Assembly: GCF_030813235.1 (NCBI RefSeq)
Contig: NZ_JAUSUB010000016.1
Span: 60,131-124,130, forward strand
Source of the DNA: Cytobacillus purgationiresistens
Lineage (GTDB): Bacteria; Bacillota; Bacilli; Bacillales; Cytobacillaceae
Direction of reading: 5' to 3'
DNA: 64,000 nucleotides
The translations under genes were made by a program, and so were the position numbers. This document shows, in pieces, positions 34,996 through 43,291 of the stretch. The notes under the pieces are model-generated. The model saw only the letters and a program-made list of their open reading frames with translations. It was not told the origin of the DNA and searched no databases. Every line of letters begins with the position of its first letter. The first letter of the stretch is position 1.

Positions 34996-35715
34996 TTAAT
35001 GCGCATTCATTTCTTCTGCGATTTCTTCTCCATTTAAATTAGAAGGATAATAAGTTGGCCAATTATCTAATCTATTTAAAAGAGTGTCATGCTCTTCATC
35101 CCCAAAGTAAATATGGTAATGTTCTGCTTCTGTAGGATAAATACCATGATCACTGAATTGTACATGCTTTGGCACTCCATTTACTTCTCCAACTAAATTA
35201 AATAAATAACGAACTCCTCTATTTCCAGATTCATAAGACAAAGTTTCGTATCCATGATACCTATATTCTCCTGTTTTTCCTTCACCATTTTTATAAAAAG
35301 TCATAGTATTATCTTCAATAACTATCCGTTCAATTTCTGTATCATACCCAACTGTATAATATTCTCTGTATTCTTCAAAGGTTTTATCTTTGTTTGTTTC
35401 TACTTTTTTCTGTAAGACCTCATCTAAACTTCCATCCAACAAGTATGAGTAGACTGATTGCCAATCTCCTTCCCAATCTGTTAATTCTCTATCTTCAATT
35501 TCGTCATCTTCAAATATCCCTGAATATATTTCTTGCTGTTTTTCAGCATCGTGACTATGGTCATGGCTATGATTATGGGCATGATCGGTACTTTCAGTAG
35601 ATTCATAATCAGAAGAAGCATTTTCAATAGGTGTAGCTTCTTTTTCTTGACATCCTGCCAGTATTGCGCCTAATAAGGAAAATCCAACTATTGCTTTTAT
35701 AAGTTCTTTTTTCAT
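34996..35715 (-). CDS. ZinT-like zinc-binding lipoprotein
   Basis: A 239-aa lipoprotein. A signal peptide with lipobox LAGC (Cys at about 22) is followed by an acidic linker with HAHNHSHDHSHD (about 45-56), a metal-catching His tract. From about residue 65 comes the ZinT/YodA domain: DREL-TDWEGDWQSVYSYLLD near its start and HVQFSDHGIYPTEAEHYHIY carrying the metal-binding His residues. ZinT proteins bind zinc or cadmium outside the membrane and hand zinc to importers under starvation. Zur-like boxes upstream (35804, 36002, 36066) fit induction at low zinc. Anchoring and binding are well supported. Confidence 0.9.
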   Translation of the reverse strand: MKKELIKAIVGFSLLGAILAGCQEKEATPIENASSDYESTESTDHAHNHSHDHSHDAEKQQEIYSGIFEDDEIEDRELTDWEGDWQSVYSYLLDGSLDEVLQKKVETNKDKTFEEYREYYTVGYDTEIERIVIEDNTMTFYKNGEGKTGEYRYHGYETLSYESGNRGVRYLFNLVGEVNGVPKHVQFSDHGIYPTEAEHYHIYFGDEEHDTLLNRLDNWPTYYPSNLNGEEIAEEMNAH

Positions 35716-35803
35716 AAATAAAAACTCTCCTTTTCCTTTTTAATAGTTAAAAAAAATGAACACAGATTAGTATTTTCTTAGTTAAATGGGTAATCAGTTG
35801 CTT

Positions 35804-35824
35804 AAATAGTAACAATTACGATTT
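35804..35824 (-). promoter_or_regulatory. Zur-like box 1
   Basis: Read on the minus strand AAATCGTAATTGTTACTATTT, close to the 9-1-9 Zur consensus AAATCGTAATnATTACGATTT. About 90 bp upstream of the ZinT-like ATG. Confidence 0.6.
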
Positions 35825-36001
35825 ACATTAGATTATTTCACTCTGAATTATGTACATTAGATCCTATTTAGCTAATGATCCTAAAGAATTTTAGTGGGTA
35901 AAAATTAACTAATGTAAGCAAATAAAACAAAGTATTAAAGAACTTTCCTAAGATTTATCCTCCTTAGTTATTTTATTAAAAGAAATTATGATACTTTATG
36001 C

Positions 36002-36022
36002 AAATCGTAATAATTCTTTTTT
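36002..36022. promoter_or_regulatory. Zur-like box 2 (half-perfect)
   Basis: AAATCGTAATAATTCTTTTTT: the left half matches the Zur consensus exactly, the right half is degenerate. Confidence 0.45.
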
Positions 36023-36065
36023 ACACCTTTATGAATATACTGTGTTTTAAATCATCTGTCAACAT

Positions 36066-36086
36066 AAATCATAATGATTATGATTT
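36066..36086. promoter_or_regulatory. Zur-like box 3, perfect palindrome
   Basis: AAATCATAATG-ATTATGATTT is a perfect 10-1-10 inverted repeat and differs from the Zur consensus only by A for G in each arm. It lies 350 bp from the ZinT-like gene and 270 bp from the LysE-type gene. Confidence 0.6.
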
Positions 36087-36165
36087 GCATTATTTTGTAA
36101 TAAAATAAAAGATCGAATGTAGATAATTAAATAAATTTATAACAAAAAGATTGTGAAATAATTTA

Positions 36166-36255
36166 CTTGAACAAACGGATGATTGGGTCAACAGCAGGCT
36201 GCTACGGCAAACTTTTTTATTGGACAAGGGAGGTAGTTAAAGAAGGATTATAAAT
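36166..36255 (+). repeat. DIR copy 7, second stem type
   Basis: GAACAAACGGATGATTGGG, stem AGCAGGCTGCTACGGC, seven T residues, then ACAAGGGAGGTAGTTAAAG and AAGGATTATA. Confidence 0.65.
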
Positions 36256-36356
36256 TTTTAATATAGATATAGTATCTAATCCGCAATAATGTACTATATA
36301 AAAATGAAATGAAGATGTATAAATAAGTGAGAAATTCTTAAATAAGGAGAAGTCAT

Positions 36357-36932
36357 ATGACTTATACATCTTTTATTCTTTACAGTTTTATTATGACCAT
36401 TACCCCGGGGCCAACTAATATTGTTATACTTTCAACGGTTCATCATTTCGGTATTAAAAAAGCAATGGAATATACATATGGAGCCACAGTTGCATTTGCC
36501 TTATTACTTTTTATTTCAGCTTCGTTGAATTCTATGTTTATATCAGTAATCCCTAATATTTTAATTTATATGAAGATTATTGGTAGTTTGTATATGCTAT
36601 TCCTAGCTTATCAAATATACTCAACTGATTCGACTAAACCACCAGTAAGTCGAACAGGAACGTTTTATTCTGGTTTGTTCATGCAATTTTTAAATCCAAA
36701 AGTGGTTTTGTTTACTATGACGGTAATTCCTAGTTTTATATTGCCCTACTATGTGACAAGTAAAGAGATTATCCTTAATGTTTTATTAATAACGCTTATT
36801 GGATTTGTAGCTTTCCTCTCTTGGGTACTATTCGGTAAAATGTTTAGAAAGCTTCTTTTAAAGTATAGTAAATTTGTTAATATACTTTTGTCATTGTTCT
36901 TAGTTTATGCAGCCATTATGATATGGTTATAA
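36357..36932 (+). CDS. LysE/RhtB-family amino-acid exporter
   Basis: A 191-aa membrane protein with five to six hydrophobic segments. The N-terminal MTITPGPTNIVILSTVHHFG carries the TPGP signature of the LysE/RhtB superfamily; the second conserved block is GLFMQFLNPKVVLFTMTVIP. Such proteins export amino acids or their derivatives. AAGGAGAAG precedes the ATG. The AraC gene follows by 24 bp, so the exporter and regulator are probably one operon. Confidence 0.85.
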   Translation: MTYTSFILYSFIMTITPGPTNIVILSTVHHFGIKKAMEYTYGATVAFALLLFISASLNSMFISVIPNILIYMKIIGSLYMLFLAYQIYSTDSTKPPVSRTGTFYSGLFMQFLNPKVVLFTMTVIPSFILPYYVTSKEIILNVLLITLIGFVAFLSWVLFGKMFRKLLLKYSKFVNILLSLFLVYAAIMIWL

Positions 36933-36956
36933 TTTGTTAAATTTAGGGGTGATCTG

Positions 36957-37733
36957 ATGAATAAATTTAACTATAAAAAATTTCAGGGAGTGACTGCATT
37001 ATCTGCTAGTATCACCGACTTTAAATATAAAAAGCATTCTCATAGAGAGTATGCATTAGGTGTTACTTTAAACGGAGTTCAGAAATATAATCTGGATGGA
37101 ACTTCAATGCTATCATATCAAAATGGAGTCATGTTATTTAACCCAGAGCAGACTCACGATGGAATGGCTGGCGGTCATTCTGCCTTGGACTATGCAATGC
37201 TATATATAGATCCAACTATCATATTAGAAGTAGTAAATAAAAAAGAAATGATTAAATTCCAGAAACCAATTGTATATAATCGAGAACTAGCCTCAAGCAT
37301 TATTAACCTTCATAACTCTATAACTAGCCAAAAAGATGATGTGTTATGTTGTGAATTAATTATAAATTTAATAGGAAAGGTAGTACAAATTGATCCTATA
37401 AATAAGTATAAAGCTGAAAATGTACGTATAAAGAAAGCTAAGGAGATTATGCACTCTAATTTATCAAAGACATTAAAGCTTGAAGAAATATGCATAGAAC
37501 TGGGAATTTCCAACTATCAGTTTATAAGATTGTTTAACGCTCAAACAGGGATATCACCATATCAATATTATCTAAACTGTAAGGTTGAACGTGCTAAAAA
37601 AGTAATTGAAGACAAGAGAGACGTTTATATAGCTGTTACTGAATGTGGATTTGTTGACCTAACTCACTTAAATAAACATTTTAAAAGAATTTATGGAACG
37701 ACAGCGTTTGAATATAACTCGCAGTTAAATTAG
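36957..37733 (+). CDS. AraC-family transcriptional regulator
   Basis: A 258-aa AraC protein: an N-terminal cupin-like sensing domain (HSHREYALGVTLNGVQKY at about 25-42) and two C-terminal helix-turn-helix units (LKLEEICIELGISNYQFIRL; VTECGFVDLTHLNKHFKRI with the classic ending GTTAFEYNSQ). It follows the LysE-type exporter and probably controls it in response to an amino-acid-like ligand. This domain order with LysE partners is common. GGGGTGATCTG before the ATG serves as ribosome site. Confidence 0.9.
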   Translation: MNKFNYKKFQGVTALSASITDFKYKKHSHREYALGVTLNGVQKYNLDGTSMLSYQNGVMLFNPEQTHDGMAGGHSALDYAMLYIDPTIILEVVNKKEMIKFQKPIVYNRELASSIINLHNSITSQKDDVLCCELIINLIGKVVQIDPINKYKAENVRIKKAKEIMHSNLSKTLKLEEICIELGISNYQFIRLFNAQTGISPYQYYLNCKVERAKKVIEDKRDVYIAVTECGFVDLTHLNKHFKRIYGTTAFEYNSQLN

Positions 37734-37811
37734 GAAGGAATTTGTAATATAAACCTTGAATCATTCATTAAATGTTGTCTCTAATTTCAACGAATAAAAG
37801 GAGAGATATTA

Positions 37812-38207
37812 ATGTCATTACAAGTAGGAGATACTATCTCTTTTCAGAGAACTTTTACAAAAGAAGATGTTGCATTATTTACAAAGGTCTCTTGGGATGA
37901 AGGGAGTCATCATACGACTCCTGATGAGCAGGGAAGGCTTGTGATTCAGGGGTTGTTGACAGCTACCCTCCCAACCAAGATTGGAGGTGAAAATAATGTC
38001 TTAGCTCATACTATGAACTTTAAATTTTTAAAACCAGTCTTTACAGATGACACCATAGTATGCGAAGCCACAATTGAGAAATATGATAAGAAAGAGAATG
38101 GGAAAATTTCTATGCTAGCTTCATTTAATTGTATGAATCAACACAGAGTAGAAGTGATGAGTGGAAACTTTGCAGGAGTAATATTGGAGTTAGGAAATAA
38201 AATATAG
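37812..38207 (+). CDS. MaoC-like hotdog-fold dehydratase
   Basis: A 131-aa hotdog-fold protein of the MaoC-like (R)-hydratase group: VGDTISFQRTFTKEDVALFT at the start, the GRLVIQGLLTATLP helix, and VFTDDTIVCEATIEKYDKKE. Typical MaoC hydratases have an Asp/His dyad in the D-x-N-x-x-H motif; here DEGSHHTTPDEQGRL occupies this place with His residues but no Asn, so catalysis is uncertain. Acyl-CoA or acyl-ACP hydration is the usual role. AAGGAGAG precedes the ATG. Confidence 0.75.
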   Translation: MSLQVGDTISFQRTFTKEDVALFTKVSWDEGSHHTTPDEQGRLVIQGLLTATLPTKIGGENNVLAHTMNFKFLKPVFTDDTIVCEATIEKYDKKENGKISMLASFNCMNQHRVEVMSGNFAGVILELGNKI

Positions 38208-38298
38208 TCATTAATGATAACGATTTTAACGAACGAAGGTTAGGATGCTAAGATTCATCTATAAAGTAGAAACATAAATCATTAGGAGGATCACGTAG

Positions 38299-38956
38299 TG
38301 ATAAATTCTCAAATAATGTTTTTGGAAAGAAAATTTCCTAGTGCCAATATGGTTCTTGTTGATGATCAATTTCCCATCCTTATAGATACTGGTTTTTGGA
38401 AGTGATGCACTAGAGACCGAAAGTTTATTAACTGAAGCTGGAATATCCCCAGAGAATTTACATTTGATAATAAATACACACTATCATAGTGACCATGTAG
38501 GTGGAAATCATCACTTTCAAGATAAATATATAAAACTAAGATTGCGGCTCATAAATGGGATGCAGACCTTATTAATTTATGTAGGTATGAATCCTGTAGT
38601 GCAGAGTGGTTAGATCAACCTGTAGAACCATAGTTAATATTCGACTTTCTGAGGAAGATGAGATCGAGACGGGTAGTAGAAAACTTAAAGTATTACATAC
38701 ACCAGGACATACATTAGGACATGTTTCTTTATATTGTCCTGAAGAAAGAGTTTTAATTTGTCGCGATCTTTTTCATCATAATGATATCGGTTGGTTCAAC
38801 ATTCTTCGAGAAGGCACCACCTCTATTCAAATGTCATTACAAAGTTTAGATAATTTATCTAATTTTAAAATAGAAAAAGCATACTCTGGTCATGGACCTC
38901 AAATAGATAATCCTCTAGTTGCTATTGATAATGCAAGAAGTCGCGTTGAAAAGTAA
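38299..38956 (+). pseudogene. Metallo-beta-lactamase-fold hydrolase, broken
   Basis: AGGAGGATC then GTG opens MINSQIMFLERKFPSANMVL; at about 38393 an extra T in GGTTTTTGG shifts frame. GSDALETESLLTEAGISPEN and the metal motif NTHYHSDHVGGNHHF lie in the next frame, a further shift falls near 38534, and from about 38630 VNIRLSEEDEIETGSRKLKV, HTPGHTLGHVSLY to YSGHGP. All metal-ligand blocks of a Zn hydrolase are present but spread over three frames. The open C-terminal frame from 38606 cannot fold alone. Confidence 0.8.
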
Positions 38957-39095
38957 ATGATACTTATCCTGCTACTGCTACTTGGCAGAATGAATACTTA
39001 GTGGCATCTCCCCCCTATAATGCACCTCCCGAGCAATGGATCAGAGAAAACATAAGACCAAAAGACTGGAAAGTTGTAAAGCATCAGAATGACTA
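38957..39095 (+). other. Fragment after the MBL pseudogene
   Basis: A frame without start reads TWQNEYLVASPPYNAPPEQW and IRENIRPKDWKVVKHQND to a TAG at 39095. It looks like the C-terminus of an enzyme whose 5' part is gone; not identified. Confidence 0.4.
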
Positions 39096-39164
39096 GACTT
39101 CTTGTCTATTGCTCAAACGTAATCAAATAATTACAAAGCTATTATAAGGATCAAAGATATATTG

Positions 39165-39200
39165 TTGTTCAACTTACGGGGGCTTTCTTTGAACAAGCCA
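39165..39200 (+). repeat. DIR left half
   Basis: TTCAACTTACGGGGGCTTTC, then TTTGAACAAGCC: left box and one stem arm. Confidence 0.5.
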
Positions 39201-39236
39201 ACCAAAAATGTCGTTTCCTAAGCATACAGGAATTCG

Positions 39237-39279
39237 ACTTTTTTGGTTGAAATTCGCTTAGCTTACAAAAGCTCCGAAA
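39237..39279. repeat. 44-bp repeat, second copy
   Basis: ACTTTTTTGGTTGAAATTCG, then CTTAGCTTACAAAAGC and TCCGAAA; pairs with 24668-24711. No gene is present in 39096-39418. Confidence 0.5.
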
Positions 39280-39418
39280 TGTATGGGGTATCTCTGGAGT
39301 GCCAAGATTTTTTTATTATTCAGTAATATCACAGGACTTATCAGTTTAACTCTGTATAGTGAGGTTGTAGAATAAAGTAAGTTCGATAAAACGGATTAAA
39401 TGGAAGGAAGTGTTCACC

Positions 39419-40546
39419 ATGGAACGAAAGAAATATGTTGGCCATACTTTGTTACAATCTGTATCATTTGGAAATGAGATGTTAGCAAGTCGGTTAGTAA
39501 TGGCACCAATGACAAGAGGCTTTTCGCCAGAGGGTGTCCCAGGAGAAAATGTTGCTCAATATTACCGCAACCGTGCAGAAAATGGAGTCGCACTCATCGT
39601 AACAGAAGGGACAGCGATTAACCATCCAGCTGCAGTAGCGGGCGCCGATATTCCCCGTTTTTATGGTGAGGACGCTCTAAATGGTTGGTCAAAAGTTGTC
39701 TCTGAAGTCCACCAAGCAGGTGGCAAAATCATTCCACAATTATGGCATGTAGGAGCAGCACGAAGAGTAGGCAGTGCTCCAAATGTTGACTCACCTCCTG
39801 TGAGTCCATCTGGAATGACATTAAGAGGCCGAAAAAACGAGAAAATTAAAGCTTTAACAAAAAAAGAAGTCACTGAAATGATTGATGCATATGCCGAAGC
39901 TGCAGCGAATGCGAAACGCATCGGCTTTGACGGAATTGAACTGCATGGAGCGCACGGATACTTAATTGATCAATTTTTGTGGGAGGTAACGAACAAGCGT
40001 ACTGACGAGTATGGCGGGGATCGAAGCGAGCGAACGAAATTTGCGGCAGATATTGTTCGTGCATGCCGGAAAGCAGTCGGTCATGATTTTCCAATTGTCT
40101 TTCGTTATTCACAATGGAAATCGACCGATTATAATGCTAAATTAGCCAAGAACTCTAAAGAGCTTGAACAATTTCTCACTCCATTGGTTGAAGCTGGCGT
40201 AGATATTTTCCACTGCTCCACAAGGCGAATATGGGAGCCGGAATTTATAGATGAAGATCCATCGTTAAGCTTGGCAGGCTGGACGAAACGGATTACTAAA
40301 AAACCAACGATAGCGGTCGGTTCCGTCGGAATTAATCGCGCTTTTCTAAGCAATCAGGATAATGAAAATGTAACGATAGAAGAAAATCTTAAAATTATAG
40401 ATGAAAAAATCAAAGCAGGAGAATTTGACTATGTTGCAGTCGGCCGAGCGTTACTCGCTGATTCAGAATGGGCAGTAAAACTCAAAAACGGTAAACTCGA
40501 TCAAGTGAATCACTATACAAAAGAAGCCGAAAAAGAACTTATTTAA
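39419..40546 (+). CDS. Old Yellow Enzyme-family NADH:flavin oxidoreductase
   Basis: A 375-aa FMN-dependent TIM-barrel ene-reductase of the OYE family. Visible are LVMAPMTRGFSPEGVPGENV at the FMN site, IPQLWHVGAA (active-site region), ELHGAHGYLIDQFLWEVTN-KRTDEYGGD with the substrate-binding His-x-x-His-like pair and the Arg/Gly-rich phosphate loop, and VGRALLAD near the end. It would reduce activated double bonds in enones or nitro compounds using NAD(P)H. AAGGAAGTG sits before ATG at 39419; the GTG at 39410 is less likely. Richer in GC than its neighbours. Confidence 0.9.
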   Translation: MERKKYVGHTLLQSVSFGNEMLASRLVMAPMTRGFSPEGVPGENVAQYYRNRAENGVALIVTEGTAINHPAAVAGADIPRFYGEDALNGWSKVVSEVHQAGGKIIPQLWHVGAARRVGSAPNVDSPPVSPSGMTLRGRKNEKIKALTKKEVTEMIDAYAEAAANAKRIGFDGIELHGAHGYLIDQFLWEVTNKRTDEYGGDRSERTKFAADIVRACRKAVGHDFPIVFRYSQWKSTDYNAKLAKNSKELEQFLTPLVEAGVDIFHCSTRRIWEPEFIDEDPSLSLAGWTKRITKKPTIAVGSVGINRAFLSNQDNENVTIEENLKIIDEKIKAGEFDYVAVGRALLADSEWAVKLKNGKLDQVNHYTKEAEKELI

Positions 40547-40656
40547 TTACATGTAATAACCGCACATTTTTAAAACTGAAAGCCAGCACCGGTAACAAAT
40601 ACAGGCGAGCGTCATCTATATTTAACGATAATAAAGAATAGGGGCAAGGATTTATT

Positions 40657-40745
40657 TCAACTTGATTGGGCATTACTTCGCTATAAGAAGGAATGCCCTT
40701 TTATTATGGAGCTAAAGGGGCATCTTAGTTGAAAAAGGATTTTCA
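40657..40745 (+). repeat. DIR copy 8, near-complete
   Basis: Stem GGGCATTACTTC/GAAGGAATGCCC, TTTTATTATG, then CTAAAGGGGCATCTTAGTTG and AAAAAGGATT. Confidence 0.75.
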
Positions 40746-40850
40746 TAAAGATGGTTTCCATATCGAAATGACAGTTAAAAAGTTCTTTTGAATTTGTACT
40801 AGGATATTTATCTATAATGAGATCTAAAACATATAATGGAGAGGAATTCA

Positions 40851-41537
40851 TTGAATATTACTCAAGTTAAAGATGCATTATTTAAACAAGCCACAATCTT
40901 TCAAACAGGTGGTTTACAACCAACAGAAGAATTAGGAAAAAGTTGGATTGGTAAGGTTTTATGGGGAACGGAGGGAGAAACTATACCATCCAATTTTGAC
41001 CCTATCTGTACAATATTTATAAACAAATTACCCTATGTACCAAAAGAATTAATAAGCTATCAACTATTAACAATTTATATGGATTTCGATGTATTTAATA
41101 ATCTAAATATGGATAATTTAGTTTCATTTTTTAAGATAATTTGTTATACGAATATAGATGAATTACATAAGATAAATGAACAATCAACGAAGATAATACC
41201 TTTTCCATTAACTCCTTTATTTATTGATAATGATACTCCTGCTTGGGAAGATTCTAACAGCATTGCCCCCGAAATTGAAGATGAAATATCACGGCTTGAA
41301 TCAGAGGAAGGTATGGAATATTACGAAGATATTGTAGAAAAAATATATTCCACTCATAAAGTAGGGGGGTATCCTTCTTTTACCCAAAGTGGAGTCTATT
41401 TTGGAGAAGATTACCCATTTGTATTTCAAATAAGTTCTGATGAAAAAGCTCAATTCAACATAGTAGAGAGTGGTAGTTTCTATTTTTTCTACAATCAAGA
41501 AAAACAGGATTGGATTGTGTACTGTGATTTTTATTAA
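40851..41537 (+). CDS. DUF1963-like protein
   Basis: A protein of about 228 aa. The C-terminal half has the DUF1963/YwqG pattern: HKVGGYPSFTQ (about residue 165), then FGEDYPFVFQISSDE and GSFYFFYNQEKQDWIVYCDF. The N-terminal half (about 1-120) contains PICTIFINKLPYVPKELISY and resembles the same fold less closely. GGAGAGG lies 6 nt before TTG 40851, which I prefer to the ATG at 40836. DUF1963 proteins occur singly and as immunity proteins near toxins; no toxin gene is adjacent. Function unknown. Confidence 0.7.
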   Translation: MNITQVKDALFKQATIFQTGGLQPTEELGKSWIGKVLWGTEGETIPSNFDPICTIFINKLPYVPKELISYQLLTIYMDFDVFNNLNMDNLVSFFKIICYTNIDELHKINEQSTKIIPFPLTPLFIDNDTPAWEDSNSIAPEIEDEISRLESEEGMEYYEDIVEKIYSTHKVGGYPSFTQSGVYFGEDYPFVFQISSDEKAQFNIVESGSFYFFYNQEKQDWIVYCDFY

Positions 41538-41540
41538 GAC

Positions 41541-41620
41541 TATGGAGGCAATACTTAAGCAAAGGCATTGTCCTTTTTTTATGGAACAAAAGTGGCAGAA
41601 TAGTGGAAGAAGGTATTATA
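41541..41620 (+). repeat. DIR copy 9, near-complete
   Basis: GAGGCAATACTT/AAGGCATTGTCC hairpin, TTTTTTTATG, AACAAAAGTGGCAGAATAG, TGGAAGAAGGTATTATAG. Confidence 0.75.
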
Positions 41621-41666
41621 GTAACTTTTTTTCAGTTTAATATCTAAATAATTATCTGTTGAAATT

Positions 41667-41712
41667 AAAAAGCCCAAACCTTGATTAATTTAATCAGTGG
41701 TTTGGGCTTTTT
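41667..41712. terminator. Strong bidirectional terminator
   Basis: AAAAAGCCCAAACC and GGTTTGGGCTTTTT pair perfectly (14 bp) around an 18-nt loop. It lies at the 3' end of the P450 remnant. Confidence 0.9.
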
Positions 41713-42226
41713 GATTTGGAAAGATACAAAAAAGCAACAGGGAGTGAATCAAGCCCCTTGGATGAAAGTGAAAACTGCCATTCTCTTCATGAATATTTAT
41801 CCTTAAGTTTGGCATCCATTTTAAAAGGGTGGTAAATGCAATGTCTCCTTCTACACGCGCAAGTGGAGAACCTAGGCACATGTGGAGACCATGACCGAAG
41901 GCGAGATGACGATCTATTTTGCGCAAAATTATCTAGATCTTCTGGATCAGTAAAAACCTTCTCATCTCAATTTGCTTCTTTTACCATCACAAGAACTAAA
42001 TCTTCCTTTTTGATTTGCTTTCCACCGACAAGGATATCTTCTTTTGCAAAGTGTGGTCCAGCACTCGTTGAAGGACCATTGAAGCGTAATAGTCTTCTAC
42101 AGTTGATGGAACTAAACTAAGATCAGCTTTAATCTTTTCTAACTGTTCTGGATGCTCAAATAAACATCATCGTACCAGTGGCAATTAAGTTAGAAGTGGT
42201 CTCATGCCCTGCAAAATAAGCAAGGT
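41690..42226 (-). pseudogene. Cytochrome P450, C-terminal remnant
   Basis: On the minus strand the I-helix LAYFAGHETTSNLIATGT opens the remnant at 42226. Fragments follow in other frames: LFEHPEQLEKIKADLSLVPS, FAKEDILVGGKQIKKEDLVL with an in-frame stop before DEKVFTDPEDLD, and finally the haem-binding loop FGHGLHMCLGSPLAR with its Cys ligand, running to 41690. The N-terminal 230 or so residues are absent and several indels break it. At 42226 it is cut off against a methyltransferase remnant on the other strand, so this is a rearrangement junction. Confidence 0.85.
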
Positions 42227-42229
42227 AAT

Positions 42230-42565
42230 CAAGGAGGTTATCTAGTATGTAGTGAGGTATCTTGGTTGCATGAAAACCCTTCAGAATCAAGTAAAGGTTA
42301 TTGGAATCATGGATATCTATAAATGGGAAATATTTCTAATGTAGTTAATCAAATAACTGGTTTTGATTACAAGTTCCTTTACTCATTTGTTTTACCAAAG
42401 AAGGATTGGCTCGAAGAATATTACAATCCCCTTAAACACTCCCTTTAAAAGATGGAGTAAAAATATGAGAATACAGCATAAGCTTTAAATGTTATTAAAT
42501 TACTAAGACAAGGAATTTGTCTTTATCATTTCAATGACTACAGTTACGTTTTTTATGGAATATAA
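42230..42565 (+). pseudogene. SAM methyltransferase remnant, copy 2
   Basis: One continuous frame with four in-frame TAA codons: QGGYLVCSEVSWLHENPSES, GYWNHGYL, stop, MGNISNVVNQI, then FSFV-like YSFVLPKKDWLEEYYNPLKH and NDYSYVFYG. It aligns with the remnant at 13768-14234 over its whole length, with stops where copy 1 has Lys, Ile or Ser. Frame is kept while stops accumulate, so decay has been by point mutation. The SAM-binding half is missing. Confidence 0.8.
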
Positions 42566-42589
42566 AAATAAATTATCTTAACGAGCTGA

Positions 42590-42685
42590 TTCTCATCTAG
42601 GAGATAAGGGCAATGCTTTAACAGGTATTTTTCTTTTTTTTATTCTACAAATGTGGCAGTTTTGTTTAATAAAAATAAAAGACCC
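42590..42685 (+). repeat. DIR copy 10
   Basis: AAGGGCAATGCTTTAACAGG with weak pairing partner, long T-run, then ACAAATGTGGCAGTTTTGTT. Confidence 0.6.
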
Positions 42686-42689
42686 CTGA

Positions 42690-42850
42690 TGATAAATGGA
42701 GCTATCAATGTTAGAGTGTTTTTGACCGTTGCTAATGGGATCACGAACGTTTTCTGGTGGTTCGAAGTCTTCTGGTTCGTGAATGACCGCTTTTTTACGC
42801 AGTCTAGATAGGAAAAAGTCTCGTCTGTCAAACAATCAAAAAACAGCTTC
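42690..42850 (-). mobile_element. IS4-type transposase remnant, minus part
   Basis: Minus-strand reading FDRRDFFLSRLRKKAVIHEP followed by EDFEPPENVRDP matches the FDxxxxxGxFFVSRLRxxA block of IS4/IS231-type transposases. Overlapping frames show at least one indel. Both flanks are lost. Confidence 0.5.
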
Positions 42851-42857
42851 ACTTATC

Positions 42858-42929
42858 ATCGATTCAAAAAGAAATGAACTACAACTCATCACCAACCGTT
42901 TCGACTTGAGTGCCGAAGACCGATTGTGA
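42858..42929 (+). mobile_element. IS4-type transposase remnant, plus part
   Basis: Plus-strand reading IIDSKRNELQLITNRFDLSA then EDRL and a stop. This matches the LxLxTNRFDxSAE block, which in IS231-type transposases lies about 70 residues after the FDR/SRLR block. Here it points the other way, so an inversion has split the gene. Confidence 0.5.
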
Positions 42930-43021
42930 AGATTTATATTCGTACCTTACAGAAAACCAAACTATTCGCTTTTATTCTTTCAACACATATTCTCTTCAGA
43001 TTACATTAAAGTTAATAAATA

Positions 43022-43052
43022 AGAAATCACCCTTATCCAAAGGGTGATTCAG
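43022..43052 (-). terminator. Terminator of DUF2642 pair, copy A
   Basis: Minus strand AATCACCCTT/AAGGGTGATT stem followed by TCTTATT. Confidence 0.8.
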
Positions 43053-43057
43053 GTGGC

Positions 43058-43279
43058 TTATTTATCTAATTCAACATAGCAAATCATATTCATTGGTATA
43101 ATTACTTCATTCGTATCTGTAATATAGCCAGTAATCATTTCTGTTACTACTATTACATCGCTCTCAACTTTTGTTAAAACACCACTTGTAAATGAAGAAT
43201 ATGAATATACGTCGATAGTTTCACCAATTAACGAATTTAAATGCTGAGATAGTGTAGGTGCAAATGTGTTTTTTCCCAT
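43058..43279 (-). CDS. DUF2642 protein, 73 aa (copy A)
   Basis: A 73-aa beta-rich protein: FAPTLSQHLNSLIGETIDVY, SGVLTKVESDVIVVTEMITG and the ending VIIPMNMICYVELDK. This is the DUF2642 fold, common as small spore-coat or spore-associated proteins in Bacillaceae. It is 12 bp downstream of a second DUF2642 gene and shares its terminator. GGGGGG precedes the ATG. Copy B at 52253 has the same product. Confidence 0.8.
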   Translation of the reverse strand: MGKNTFAPTLSQHLNSLIGETIDVYSYSSFTSGVLTKVESDVIVVTEMITGYITDTNEVIIPMNMICYVELDK

Positions 43280-43291
43280 AATTAACCCCCC

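Noticed and set aside
42230..42565. Recoding of TAA as a sense codon in the methyltransferase remnant
   Set aside because: All neighbouring intact genes use TAA as a stop, and the N-terminal catalytic half is missing, so decay is the simpler reading.
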